DNA from: JAAZIN01 sp964441025
Lineage (GTDB): Bacteria; Bacillota; Dethiobacteria; DTU022
Length of the DNA stretch: 64,000 bases
Reading direction: 5' to 3'
Assembly (NCBI GenBank): GCA_964441025.1
Contig: CAYTXG010000009.1
Location: 9,565-73,564, forward strand
The position numbers were made by a program, and so were the translations under genes. Position 1 is the stretch's first letter, and every line of letters starts with the position of its first letter. Below the pieces are notes generated by a model that was not told the origin of the DNA, made no database searches, and worked only from the letters and a program-made list of their open reading frames with translations. Positions 8,890 through 18,187 of the stretch are shown here, piece after piece.

Positions 8890-10490
8890 GGCAGCTGGTC
8901 CACTTCTTTCGCCGGGGCGCTGCGGCGGTATTCCGTGGGGGTCAGCCCTGTGAATTTCTTGAAGATCTTGCTGAAGTAATTTGGATCGCTGTAGCCGACC
9001 TCGCGGCTGATCGCCTTGATGCTCAGGGCAGTTTCCTGCAAGAACCGCTGCGCCTTCTTTATCCTCAAGCCCGTAAGGTAGTCGACAAAATTTATCCCCG
9101 TTGTATCCTTGAATATCTTGCTGAAATAATGGTAGCTCATGTTGACATGCCTGGCCACCTCGTCCAGGGTAATGTCGCCCCGGTAGTTTTGTTCAATAAA
9201 TTGCGTTGCTTTGAGGACGACCCCCTGGAGATCCCTTTCCCGGTATTGCTGAAATTCTTCCAGGAAGCCCCGCAGATAATTTGCAAAATCAATTTTTAAA
9301 CCGGTAATGCTGCCGGCCTTCAAAAGCCCGTATAATAATTCGCTTTCCCCCTCCCCCCGCCCGTTACCCCCGCCGGGGATGACCTGCCGGGTCAGAAGAT
9401 AGAGGGCGATCAGTTTGGCCTTGATCCGGATAAGATCGCGCCCGTGGTTTGAATTAAGCCAGGCGAAAAGAACCTCGAACTGCTCCAGCGCTCCCCGGGA
9501 ATCACCCAGGGTGAGCCGGTGCAAAATCGCCTCCTCCCTGCCCCGGGGATAGGGTTCGGGCTCCGGCTCGCGGGGGCGGAGATCCTCGTAATGGGTGATC
9601 AACCCGCCCCCGGCGCATGCAGCCGTGCTGGCCTCCCTGTATGTTTCGGTGAAATGATCCAGGCTGTACTTTCTGCCTATACCGATCCGGCATTCACAGC
9701 CGGTTTTCTGCACCACCCTTTGGGCAATCTCCAGGGCGCACTTCCTGGTTTCCTCCGCTCCTGTGAAATCACCTTCGGGGATATATGCGACAATCCGGTC
9801 CATCAGCGGCAGCCCGATGAGGCAGGGGATGGCACTTTTCAGGGCAATGGAGAATCTTTCAAAAGCCTCCCTGCTTTTCAGGCTCTTCATCAGGCTCTCC
9901 TCCCTGTTTGCTGTTCCAGGGCAGTCCAGAAAGGCCACCATGGCATAACCCTTTGCCAGTTTCATTTCGAATATATCCTCGTAAAATCCCAACTCCTCGG
10001 GAAGATCGCTGTTACACAGCCTGGAGTAAATAAACTGTCCCTCCATGTGCGGCTGGATCCTGCCGATCTGTTCCATCAGGGCTGTCTCTCTTTTGATCCG
10101 CTCCCGTTTGGTGCGGATTATGGAGCTTACCTTCTGAAGCGTTTCAATGATGGAATGCCTGTTTATGGGCTTCAGCAAGTACTCGGAGACGCCCAGCTCA
10201 ACAGCCTCCCGGGCATACTGAAAATATTCATAGGCGGTGATGATCACAAAGATAATGTCGCTGCCGCGCTCCTGAAGGTGGCGGATTGCCTCGATCCCAT
10301 TTATACCGGGCATATGAATATCCATGAACAAAACATCCGGTTTCAACTGCAGGGCCCTCTCAATAGCCTCTTTGCCGGACCTGGCCGAGCCGGCTACCTC
10401 AACACCGTCAACATACTTTTCCACAACAAATCTGATCGAATCGATGACAATTGGTTCATCATCCGCAATCAGAAGCTTGATCACAGCCAT
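8886..10490 (-). CDS. YesN-like response regulator with AraC-type DNA-binding domain
   Basis: Cytoplasmic transcription activator. The N-terminal receiver has IADDEP near residue 6-11, the phospho-Asp in DVLFMDIHMPGINGIEAI near 55, and the Lys in EYLLKPINRHS near 105. A long middle region of about 270 residues follows. The C-terminal AraC/XylS domain (last 100 residues) has two helix-turn-helix motifs, including HVNMSYHYFSKIFK and SREVGYSDPNYFSKIFKKFTG. Length about 534 aa is typical for YesN. The ATG at 10490 and a GTG at 10484 are both possible; GGGAGG favours the GTG. It overlaps the kinase gene by about 30 bp and the next gene by 4 bp, so these are one transcript. Confidence 0.93.
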   Translation of the reverse strand: MAVIKLLIADDEPIVIDSIRFVVEKYVDGVEVAGSARSGKEAIERALQLKPDVLFMDIHMPGINGIEAIRHLQERGSDIIFVIITAYEYFQYAREAVELGVSEYLLKPINRHSIIETLQKVSSIIRTKRERIKRETALMEQIGRIQPHMEGQFIYSRLCNSDLPEELGFYEDIFEMKLAKGYAMVAFLDCPGTANREESLMKSLKSREAFERFSIALKSAIPCLIGLPLMDRIVAYIPEGDFTGAEETRKCALEIAQRVVQKTGCECRIGIGRKYSLDHFTETYREASTAACAGGGLITHYEDLRPREPEPEPYPRGREEAILHRLTLGDSRGALEQFEVLFAWLNSNHGRDLIRIKAKLIALYLLTRQVIPGGGNGRGEGESELLYGLLKAGSITGLKIDFANYLRGFLEEFQQYRERDLQGVVLKATQFIEQNYRGDITLDEVARHVNMSYHYFSKIFKDTTGINFVDYLTGLRIKKAQRFLQETALSIKAISREVGYSDPNYFSKIFKKFTGLTPTEYRRSAPAKEVDQLP

Positions 10491-11973
10491 CCCTCCCGCC
10501 AAAACAGGGAATTTTCAAGGTAACCTTTGTCCCCCGGCCGATTGCGCTCTCAATTTCAATGATATCCCGGATCTCCTCGATATTGTAAAAGAGTCTCAGC
10601 CGGCTCACCACGTTAGACACGCCCAACCCGGTGACATGGCGGCTCATCACGGCGGGGTCAATACTGGTTAAAAGTGCCCTGATCCCCGCTTCATCCATGC
10701 CCGCACCGTTGTCTGCAACTTCGATGAGGATCTTTTCATGATCGCCCCGGACTGAGAGCGAGATGGCGCCGCGGAGATCCCGGTTGGACAGGCCGTGAAT
10801 GAAAGCATTTTCCACAATGGGCTGGATAATGGTGCAGGGAATTTTGACGTCGAGCAGTCCGGGATCGATGTCGGTATGGAATTCAACCCTGTCACCGAAC
10901 CTGACCTGGATGATGCTCATATATTTCATGACATGATCGATCTCTTCCTCAAGGGTGATCGGCTCGTCCAGTTTGCGAAGGTTGTAGCGGAAAAGCTGGG
11001 CAACATTACCAATAAACTCCGAGGAGTGATCCGCCCCCTCCATCATGGCCAGTTGAGAGGCGGCATTCAAAGTGTTGAAGAGGAAATGCGGGTTGATCTG
11101 CGATTGCAGCGATTTGAGCTCCGCCTCTTTCAGCAGGTTTTTCATCTGCAGGTTCTCCATTTCCTGTTCTTTCAACCTTGTCTCCATCTCGGCCTTCTTT
11201 TTGATCTCGTCGATGTAGCTTTTTATATTGGCAGTCATCTTGTTAAAGGCGCCGGCCAGAATGCTGATCTCATCGTCTTCTTTCCGGACCACCGGCTTTA
11301 CGTCAAAATTTCCTGCAGCTATTTTATCCGCTGCGTAGGCCAGCTCCACGATGGGCTTTGTCAGCCGGTACGCAAACAATACAGCCAGTAAAATGTTGAA
11401 CAGCACTGAAAAAAGGATCGTCAGGATATTCAAATAGCTGAGATAGGCCATATTCTTGTTAATGGAAGCGTACTGTTCCGAACCTTCGAGCAACCGCCGG
11501 TTAAGCAAACTGTTGATATAGAATTTTATGTGGTCATCTATCTCCATCACCCTTGTGAAATGGGCCACGTACTCGCTGCCGATACGTCCCCTTTTAGCCT
11601 TCACCGCCTGATCCGTCTCCTGAAGAAGGTGGTCGATCATGTAACCGATATTTTTCAGCATGAGCTGATCCTGATCGTAAGTTGTTTCCCGGGAAATACT
11701 GCCGCCCTTGCTTTCCAGGGAATTGTAGAGCATATAGTAGTTGAGCAGGGTATCGGAGGATTTGGTGGAGAGATACTTTTCCACTTCCATGACCAGCTCA
11801 TGGGTATCGTTGCTCAGTTCATTGAGATAAACATGACCGCTGATCATTGTATTGAGCCTCTCCAGAACGACCCTGGCATTGTAATATGAGAATACGCTGG
11901 TCAGGCCGAGAATCAGAATTGTGACCAGGTAGGAGAGAACCATCTTCTTCCTTATACCTGACATGCCCATCAT
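10459..11973 (-). CDS. YesM/LytS-type sensor histidine kinase
   Basis: Membrane kinase that phosphorylates the YesN-like regulator. TM1 is at residues about 10-29 and TM2 at about 180-205, with a roughly 150-residue outer domain between. A HAMP linker (LTKPIVELAYAADKIAAGNF) is followed by a coiled coil. The His_kinase domain has the phospho-acceptor His in LQSQINPHFLFNTLNAA near residue 297. The HATPase part shows IVENAFIHGL and VADNGAGMDEAG. The outer domain is probably the contact for one or both anchored binding proteins coded on either side. The start overlaps the upstream gene's stop by 4 bp (ATGA). Length 504 aa is normal. Confidence 0.93.
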   Translation of the reverse strand: MMGMSGIRKKMVLSYLVTILILGLTSVFSYYNARVVLERLNTMISGHVYLNELSNDTHELVMEVEKYLSTKSSDTLLNYYMLYNSLESKGGSISRETTYDQDQLMLKNIGYMIDHLLQETDQAVKAKRGRIGSEYVAHFTRVMEIDDHIKFYINSLLNRRLLEGSEQYASINKNMAYLSYLNILTILFSVLFNILLAVLFAYRLTKPIVELAYAADKIAAGNFDVKPVVRKEDDEISILAGAFNKMTANIKSYIDEIKKKAEMETRLKEQEMENLQMKNLLKEAELKSLQSQINPHFLFNTLNAASQLAMMEGADHSSEFIGNVAQLFRYNLRKLDEPITLEEEIDHVMKYMSIIQVRFGDRVEFHTDIDPGLLDVKIPCTIIQPIVENAFIHGLSNRDLRGAISLSVRGDHEKILIEVADNGAGMDEAGIRALLTSIDPAVMSRHVTGLGVSNVVSRLRLFYNIEEIRDIIEIESAIGRGTKVTLKIPCFGGRDGCDQASDCG

Positions 11974-12995
11974 TTTCCTTTGTCCCGCGCTTCCTGCGGA
12001 TGTTCCCCGGGTTCATCTTCCTCCAGGTTGTCCCTGGTGGCGCTGCGTACGCCGGTATCGATAAATGTGGAGGCATTGTTCATTTTCTTCAGATCCACCA
12101 GGGCTTTCAGGCTCTCAAAACCCATCGCATAGGGATCGCTGATCACTGTTCCATAGATAATACCCATCCTGATATAGTTCAGGATATCATCCATATCCCC
12201 GTAGCCGACCACGGTAATCTGTCCAACCCGGTTATGGCTGACAATTGCCTGGGCGGCGCCCAGGGTGTCCACAGAGTTGAAGGCCAGGATGGCATCAATT
12301 TCAGGCCGGTTGAGGATAATGGCCTGGGTGATCTCTTCGGCGCTCAAGGTGCCCATTTTGGAGATGTAGACTTCGGCAATTTTCATCCCCGGGCAGCCTT
12401 TGATGGCGCTCAGAAAACCGTTGATCTTGATATTGTGACTGGTGCTGTCGAGCTCGTAATCACCGCTGACAATTATGGCAATAGAGGCGGCGCCGCCCGT
12501 GGCCTCGATCATCAACCGGGCAGCTTCCCTACCCAGGACAAAGCTGTTTGTGCCGACAAATGTATGGCGGTCGCTGTTATAATTGTCATTCTCCACCGTC
12601 ACCACGGGAATACCCCTGGCGTAAGCCCGGTTGATCAGCTCCGTTGACCCTTCCCCGCCCGATGTATGGGTGATAATCCCGTCCACATTGGCGATGATGG
12701 CCATGTCGAGATAGCGAAGCTCCTCATCGGGATTGTTGAAACGGGGCGCGCAAAATTCAGCGACCACGTTGAGCTCCGCTGCAGCGTCGGAAACACCGCG
12801 CTGGACCTCCTTCCAGAAAGGGTCCACGGAATTCTGACCGATGAAGAAAAAATGATATTCCGGTTTCAGATGATTGGCCGCAGATTCAAGCGTCTGCAGA
12901 TAACAGAGAGCCGCACCTGTAACGGCAATCAGCACCAGAAGTATGCAGATGGCGTATTTCTTGATGAATTGTTTGACCCGGCTGACAACAGGCAT
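11970..12995 (-). CDS. Membrane-anchored RbsB-type sugar-binding protein (likely sensor partner)
   Basis: Type I periplasmic binding protein (Peripla_BP_4/RbsB class) with one N-terminal membrane helix at about residues 15-34 (YAICILLVLIAVTGAALCYL) and no lipobox. Receptor landmarks include FFIGQNSVDPFWKEVQRG near 50, DGIITHTSGGEGSTELINRA near 105, IPVVTVENDN near 128 and ITVVGYGDMDDILNYI near 245. It is clearly different from the XylF-like protein two genes downstream. Being first in a four-gene overlapping unit with the kinase and regulator, it probably presents a ligand to the kinase rather than to a transporter. The ligand is unknown. An AAGGGAG motif lies too far upstream to settle the start. 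Confidence 0.82.
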   Translation of the reverse strand: MPVVSRVKQFIKKYAICILLVLIAVTGAALCYLQTLESAANHLKPEYHFFFIGQNSVDPFWKEVQRGVSDAAAELNVVAEFCAPRFNNPDEELRYLDMAIIANVDGIITHTSGGEGSTELINRAYARGIPVVTVENDNYNSDRHTFVGTNSFVLGREAARLMIEATGGAASIAIIVSGDYELDSTSHNIKINGFLSAIKGCPGMKIAEVYISKMGTLSAEEITQAIILNRPEIDAILAFNSVDTLGAAQAIVSHNRVGQITVVGYGDMDDILNYIRMGIIYGTVISDPYAMGFESLKALVDLKKMNNASTFIDTGVRSATRDNLEEDEPGEHPQEARDKGK

Positions 12996-13459
12996 GGTTT
13001 AGGGCTTAGCAGCTCCCTTTTATATATTGACCCATATAGTAAACCTGCCGGAAAGGGAGACACAGGGGTATATTCGATAAAGATACTCTTTTCCCTTGCG
13101 AGCATCCGATAAAAAAGCCCGCGGGTCGAAAATCTCGTTGTTGAACTTCCTCCGGGCCCTTTCAACCATGACGGGACGTTTTCCAGTTTTGATGCGGATT
13201 TTATACCGCCCTACTTATATCGAAGGATGTTTATTGTGGGGAGGATAATATTTCACCAGAGAAATAAAAAAGTTAACGCGAGTAGTGTTTTTTCTTTTTG
13301 GGTCCCCGCCCAAGACGGGGACCCAGGAGCCAGCCCGGTTTCAGAATATTCAAGTTGAAAGGCGAGACCCGGTAGCAATTTTTAACGTGTCGATCGAACA
13401 ACCGCTGATCTAAATTTACCGATACCAAGAAATAATAATCGGTAGTTTTTTTACTTCAT
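12996..13459. other. Intergenic region bordering the AT-rich island, with perfect inverted repeat
   Basis: No gene was recognised in these 464 bases. At 13299-13325 there is a perfect 10-bp inverted repeat (TGGGTCCCCG / CGGGGACCCA, 7-nt loop), preceded on the plus strand by a T-rich stretch. The region should hold the promoter of the sensor operon reading left. It also marks the switch from GC-rich sequence on the left to AT-rich sequence on the right. Confidence 0.55.
13417..13452. terminator. Hairpin with T-run, possible terminator
   Basis: TACCGAT (13417-13423) and ATCGGTA (13438-13444) pair around a 14-nt loop and are followed on the plus strand by GTTTTTTT. The neighbouring gene ends at 13460 on the minus strand, where the hairpin is preceded by an A-run, so it may act bidirectionally at the end of the island operon. 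The T-run favours plus-strand termination, although no plus-strand gene precedes it. Confidence 0.4.
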
Positions 13460-14680
13460 TTACAATTCATCCTTCACCTGTTTTACAATATCTACAAATT
13501 CATTTTCCGATAGTAGACCATTTTTTTCAAGTGCTTTGTTTTTAATTTTACCCACAACATCAATTAATTGCTCGCTATTTAATTCATCGGGATAGCCTAT
13601 TTTGTCCAGCCAAATCCGGACCGAATCAGTTCCACTGCTTTTACCAAGAACAACTTCCGCTTTCTCTTGGCCTACCAAATTCCAATTTAGAGGAAATAGC
13701 TCCAACGGTTTATGATCAATGCAATTTTTAAACCAGCTTGCTACTATTCCGGCTTCGACATGGTAGATCCTGTCACCAACTATACCCCTGTTGGGTGGTA
13801 TTTCGATTCCTGTAATCTCTTCCATCATCTTTGCCGTTTCGTAAACTTTTTCATATTTTAAACCAAGGTCTATGTTATACATGGTCAGTAACGCCAAGGC
13901 TATTTCCTCATAAGGGGTGTTCCCGCAGCGCTCTCCAATACCGGATATGGTAGTGTGGGCGACTTCGACTCCGCAAGATAATGCTAACAGGGTGTTGGCT
14001 GTAGCCAATCCAAAATCATTATGAAAATGGGCTTCAAGCGGTTTTCTGATACGCTTTTTAATGTGTTTCACTAAATAGGGAATCGCATGAGGAGAAAGAC
14101 CCCCAAAAGTATCAACTAAAGCCAAAGCATCCATGTGGCCTTCGTTGGCTACTTTTTCAATTAAAGTGATAACCCACTGGAGATTGGCTCTGCTCGCATC
14201 AATTGGGAAAAAGACGGTATACAGACCATTTTCTTTGGCATATTGTGTTGCTTTAACAGAAAGATCTATCGCTTTCTCCAACGACCATCCATAGGCGTTT
14301 TTGATAATATGTTCGCTTGCGGGTATTTCAATTACAATTCCAGTTACTCCGCAGTCTACCGCTCTTTTAACATCATCTACCATACATCTCCCGAAGGCAA
14401 ATATTTCCGGGCCCAGGTTGCGCTTGACTATTTCCTTAATTGCTTTCGTATCCATTTCAGAAACAGCAGGCATGCCGGCTTCGATCCTATGTACACCCAC
14501 CTTTGCAAGCTGCTCAGCAATTCTTATCTTTTGATCGTAATTAAAGAGCAACCCGGCCTGTTGTTCTCCATCACGTAAAGAAACATCATGGAGTTTAATT
14601 TTCCCCGGAAATTTAAACTCCTCTGTAACTTCCTTTTCATAATTCCATAGGCTTACAAACCAGTTATCGCTTTCCCACAT
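13460..14680 (-). CDS. LeuA/NifV-like (HMGL-fold) acyltransferase
   Basis: Predicted condensing enzyme of the DRE-TIM superfamily that joins acetyl-CoA (or another acyl-CoA) to a 2-oxo acid. HDVSLRDGEQQAGL near residue 31 supplies the conserved D-x-x-x-RDGEQ motif, EAHFHNDFGLATANT near 217 the metal-binding HxH, and GIGERCGNTPYEE near 250 the phosphate-binding loop. With 406 residues it lacks the full LeuA regulatory domain but has about 100 residues after the barrel, as in homocitrate synthases and Re-citrate synthases. The start was put at the ATG at 14680, 9 bp after AAGG. It is the last gene of the island and separated from the biosynthetic leu genes, so a catabolic or specialised role is likely. 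Confidence 0.85.
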   Translation of the reverse strand: MWESDNWFVSLWNYEKEVTEEFKFPGKIKLHDVSLRDGEQQAGLLFNYDQKIRIAEQLAKVGVHRIEAGMPAVSEMDTKAIKEIVKRNLGPEIFAFGRCMVDDVKRAVDCGVTGIVIEIPASEHIIKNAYGWSLEKAIDLSVKATQYAKENGLYTVFFPIDASRANLQWVITLIEKVANEGHMDALALVDTFGGLSPHAIPYLVKHIKKRIRKPLEAHFHNDFGLATANTLLALSCGVEVAHTTISGIGERCGNTPYEEIALALLTMYNIDLGLKYEKVYETAKMMEEITGIEIPPNRGIVGDRIYHVEAGIVASWFKNCIDHKPLELFPLNWNLVGQEKAEVVLGKSSGTDSVRIWLDKIGYPDELNSEQLIDVVGKIKNKALEKNGLLSENEFVDIVKQVKDEL

Positions 14681-14832
14681 AGAGATCATCCTTTTTTGTT
14701 AATAAATTTCGTCCACTATTGTTATTACAAGAAAGATATGCCCTGCTTATTTGTTGCCAACAGATTGCATTTTAAATTCCTTATTGCCCGTTGTTTTTTT
14801 ATCCTCGCCCACATAAAGGAAATAGCACCATG

Positions 14833-15816
14833 TCAAATATCAACCTCAATGCCCAGGCCCTTTTCCCTGGAAATATCATACACGAGTTTAAGCACAACAA
14901 TATCTTCCAATGCAAACCCTACCGATTTAAATAGCGTAATTTCCTCCGGGCTTACCCTGCCTGGCTTGCCCCCTGATATAACCTCGTGCAACTCAGCATG
15001 GAAAGCATCCTCTGTTATCTTGCCCTCTTTCAAAGGGATCAGAAAATCACCGGCCTCGCCCAAAATCTGTCTCTTTGATTGAGAAACAATTCTAGCCCTG
15101 GCTACAATATCTCCCGGTATTTCCCTCGTTGTTGGGGTTATTGCTCCAATGGCATTGATATGCGTCCCCGGTTTTATATCTTCACTTGCGAACACCGGTT
15201 TGGGAGAGCTGGTTGCTGTAATAATAATTTCACTTTCAAAAACAGCGTCATGCGGGGTTTCGGCAATGATGATCCTCGGTTTTATCTTATTCTGTAATTT
15301 ATCCCTTATCCGCGATGCTTTTTCGGGGTTATAATCATAAACATAGATCACCTCAAGCCCGGGATATACCGTGCCTAAGCCAATTATTTGATACTCAGCT
15401 ACATTACCCGCCCCGAAAACAGCGGCTCGACTAATATTACTTATGGACATATATTTTGTTGCTATCATTGCGACTGCACTGGTTCGTAAATTCGTTAAAT
15501 GCAACCCATTGGCTATCGCCAGCAGCTCCCCATTTAAGGCATCGTTAAGCAAGTAAACATAGCGTGTTTTCGGAAGCCCCTTCTTTGGATTACCTGTATA
15601 ATCCGTGAAACCCTTTGATCCCATCACCCCAAGTTGAGGCAAATAAGCCTGCATATTAACATAGTAACCATCGTATTCCGTAATTTTTATTGCAGTGCGT
15701 GGCGGTACATTTTGTTTCCCCTTGGCAATTTCCTGATACGCCTTTTCCAATCCAGGGAGCACATCTTCAATATTAATATGCTTTATAAACTCTGATTCAT
15801 TTAGCAGCAGCGTCAC
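14833..15816 (-). CDS. Ornithine cyclodeaminase / mu-crystallin family dehydrogenase
   Basis: NAD(P)-dependent imine/amino-acid enzyme. The family includes ornithine cyclodeaminase, alanine dehydrogenase, ketimine reductases and the iminosuccinate reductase BhcD. The dinucleotide motif is AAVFGAGNVAEYQIIG near residue 132. An N-terminal substrate segment NLRTSAVAMIATKYMS sits near 108. Where many members have GADxxGKxEL, this one reads INAIGAITPTTREIPG, so substrate use may differ from classical ornithine cyclodeaminase. Length 327 aa is normal. A GTG start with GGGAG 10 bp upstream was chosen. It is embedded with a TRAP transporter and an asparaginase, suggesting amino-acid or imino-acid breakdown. 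Confidence 0.85.
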   Translation of the reverse strand: MTLLLNESEFIKHINIEDVLPGLEKAYQEIAKGKQNVPPRTAIKITEYDGYYVNMQAYLPQLGVMGSKGFTDYTGNPKKGLPKTRYVYLLNDALNGELLAIANGLHLTNLRTSAVAMIATKYMSISNISRAAVFGAGNVAEYQIIGLGTVYPGLEVIYVYDYNPEKASRIRDKLQNKIKPRIIIAETPHDAVFESEIIITATSSPKPVFASEDIKPGTHINAIGAITPTTREIPGDIVARARIVSQSKRQILGEAGDFLIPLKEGKITEDAFHAELHEVISGGKPGRVSPEEITLFKSVGFALEDIVVLKLVYDISREKGLGIEVDI

Positions 15817-15957
15817 TTATAAATATCTCCCTAACTGTATGATATCTAATCGCTGAAACCCGTCTTAACTGCCCGGTCATTTACGATTCAACCTTCTACG
15901 CCGTGAAATTAATTTTTACATCTTGCAGTTAAGCCTGGTCGCGCCATTAGATTAACT

Positions 15958-16752
15958 CTATTTGCCATGCAGGTGATCCATCCCCATCTTTCTACCCAAC
16001 TCTGCGTAATTGTCATTTAGCTCTCTTTCATATTGCAGGTAGGGTTTCCAGGGGTATTTCCATTCTCCCTCAAGGTGTCCAAAAGCTTCTACCAAATCGT
16101 CTATATCCTCTATAGGTCCGGAAAATATCAATTCAGTATCTTGCGTGGCTGCAATTCTCCTGTCACCTTGGCAAGGCGAAGCTACCCAGAATTGTTTATG
16201 CTTGAGCACCGGTACTACAGAATGAACACACCCTGCATGGCCCGAAAGCGTAGTCGTAATATCGCCTCCATCAATCCAGTTTACAGCGATTAATAAATGA
16301 GTAAGCTGCGAAGGATCACAATACAGCATAAACATGTCCGGCATAAAATTGCACATACTCAGTGGCGCTGATACTATTCCCCTGTAAGCGCCCAACTCCA
16401 TACGCGGGCATGCTTGAGCCCATTCACCTCCAGCTTCCAATGTCTTCGCCGTCGCAGGATAACGGTTTCGTCCCTCCAGAAATTCTTTTGGAGCCTCTGC
16501 CAGACCATACCCTACCACCGGTTCGAAACACCACATATCCTCTTTGAATAGCGCCATCGTTTTGCCTTCCCATCTAGTCATGGCAAAAGCTTGACAGAGA
16601 TCAAGGTGTTTCCCAATTTCTTTTAATGGTCTGGTAGCACCCTCAGGAATCTCATTTTCTCCTTTAAGCATTTTGATGGCCATGGGATATGTTTTAAGTC
16701 TCAAACTTTGGCTAATGATCTTTGCGTGGCGGTGAATATCCTCTAAACGCAT
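15958..16752 (-). CDS. DUF169 family protein
   Basis: Cytoplasmic protein of the DUF169 family, whose biochemical role is unknown. Several scattered cysteines (LDLCQAF, MWCFEP, QACPRM, MCNFM, LYCDPSQ) could bind a metal or cluster. The segment TTTLSGHAGCVHSV near residue 167 and VASPCQGDRR near 192 look like conserved family blocks. There is no signal peptide or membrane helix. Length 264 aa is usual. AAGGAAGG sits 6 bp before the ATG. It lies between the TRAP membrane genes and the ornithine-cyclodeaminase-like gene on the same strand. I cannot assign a reaction. Confidence 0.8.
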   Translation of the reverse strand: MRLEDIHRHAKIISQSLRLKTYPMAIKMLKGENEIPEGATRPLKEIGKHLDLCQAFAMTRWEGKTMALFKEDMWCFEPVVGYGLAEAPKEFLEGRNRYPATAKTLEAGGEWAQACPRMELGAYRGIVSAPLSMCNFMPDMFMLYCDPSQLTHLLIAVNWIDGGDITTTLSGHAGCVHSVVPVLKHKQFWVASPCQGDRRIAATQDTELIFSGPIEDIDDLVEAFGHLEGEWKYPWKPYLQYERELNDNYAELGRKMGMDHLHGK

Positions 16753-16840
16753 GTTTTGCCTTCCTTAACTTGATATTTATTTTCGGGTCTTTTTAACCAA
16801 CCTTTCATGTTCATCCTTGATCCAGATCTGCAGACATTTT

Positions 16841-18160
16841 TCATTTTAGTATTGAAGGAAGCCACAAAGCTATACCGGGGATTATCGCCACTAACAATAT
16901 GACAGTGAAATCACTTAGTATGAAAGGCAAGCCGGCCAGATAAAGATCCTGCGTGCGGATGGGGTTTTCTTTAGTGGAGAATGACTTCATAATAAAAAAG
17001 CTTAAACCAAAAGGAGGTGTTGTCAGTGCTATTTCAAGGGTGATCAGCATGATAACTCCAAACCAAATAGGATTCCAGCCGTAATAAGCCACAATCGGTG
17101 CAAATATGGGAACAGTGACCATGATAATCGCTACTTGATCAATAAAAGCTCCTAAAAAAGTTACTAGTAGAAACATCATCCCTATCATCGCAAATGAAGG
17201 TATATTGAAATGAACAATGCTTTCCGATAAACCGCGGATAACACCCGAAAAAGCAAGGTTTTGCCCAAAGGCGGTCGAACCGGCAACGATCAATAGAATC
17301 ATACTGGATATTTTTATCGTGCTGGTCATGCTGGCCAGAAATATCTTTTTCGTCATATCCTTGGTTACAACAAGTAACAAGAAACTACCAAGTGCGCCCA
17401 GGGCTGCTGCTTCGCTAGGCGTGGCGATACCTAGAACAAACACACCGGTGACTAGAAATATCAATAGACTGATGGGGACTAATTTCAGCAAAGCCTGCAA
17501 CTTTTCTTTAATTGTATAACGCCTTATTTCCTCTTCTATCGGCCGTTCCTTTGGATGTGTATACCAGTAGATGGCCAGTACAGTGGTGTAACCGATCGCC
17601 ATACAAATACCCGGTACAAGTCCTGCAATCAAAAATTTGCCGACTGATATTCTGGCAATTGTCGCATAAATTACCCCGACAGCAGTCGGAGGAATTACCA
17701 TCGCCAGCCCACCCGAAGCTAGAATCGGGCCATATGACAGAAAATTGTTATAGCCGCTTTTCCTCATTTGAGGAAGAAGTGTTGAGGTCAGCAATGCGGT
17801 GGATGGCATGCTCGAGCCGATCAATGCACCGAAATATGTGCCGCTCGCTATTGATAAGATATCGTATTTCAAGGGCACACGACCGATTAATACAGAAATG
17901 GAGTCGAGAGCCTTGAAAGCCATGCCCGATTCAAACAATAGGCAACCCATCAATATAAATAACGGTATTGGCAGGTAGGAAAATATGGCTAAACTGCTCA
18001 GCATGCTCAGGATCATCATTTTTGGACCCTCTAGAAAACCCATGAGTAATGCTGCAGCTATAATATTTGAAAAAATAAAAGATATACTGATGGGCAAACC
18101 GGTTAGTAATAGTAACAGAAAGGAACCCAGGATCACTAGCAGGGCAATTTGCCAAGACAT
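16841..18160 (-). CDS. TRAP transporter large permease (DctM type)
   Basis: Inner-membrane ion-coupled transporter subunit with about 12-13 hydrophobic segments over 439 residues. Diagnostic blocks include LPIPLFILMGCLLFESGMAF near residue 65, ALIGSSMPSTALLTSTLLPQM near 113 (quoted without its last residues in other copies), ILASGGLAMVIPPTAVGVIY near 146 and PFGLSFFIMKSF near 385. It works with the small permease directly upstream and the binding protein further upstream to import an organic acid or amino-acid-like solute. AAGGGAG lies 9 bp before the ATG. The solute is unknown. Confidence 0.93.
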   Translation of the reverse strand: MSWQIALLVILGSFLLLLLTGLPISISFIFSNIIAAALLMGFLEGPKMMILSMLSSLAIFSYLPIPLFILMGCLLFESGMAFKALDSISVLIGRVPLKYDILSIASGTYFGALIGSSMPSTALLTSTLLPQMRKSGYNNFLSYGPILASGGLAMVIPPTAVGVIYATIARISVGKFLIAGLVPGICMAIGYTTVLAIYWYTHPKERPIEEEIRRYTIKEKLQALLKLVPISLLIFLVTGVFVLGIATPSEAAALGALGSFLLLVVTKDMTKKIFLASMTSTIKISSMILLIVAGSTAFGQNLAFSGVIRGLSESIVHFNIPSFAMIGMMFLLVTFLGAFIDQVAIIMVTVPIFAPIVAYYGWNPIWFGVIMLITLEIALTTPPFGLSFFIMKSFSTKENPIRTQDLYLAGLPFILSDFTVILLVAIIPGIALWLPSILK

Positions 18161-18187
18161 ATAGTATCGCTCCCTTTGAATAACTTA

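Noticed and set aside
13299..13325. Classical terminator from the TGGGTCCCCG hairpin
   Set aside because: No T-run follows the stem on either strand; the T-rich tract precedes it. Kept only as an inverted repeat.
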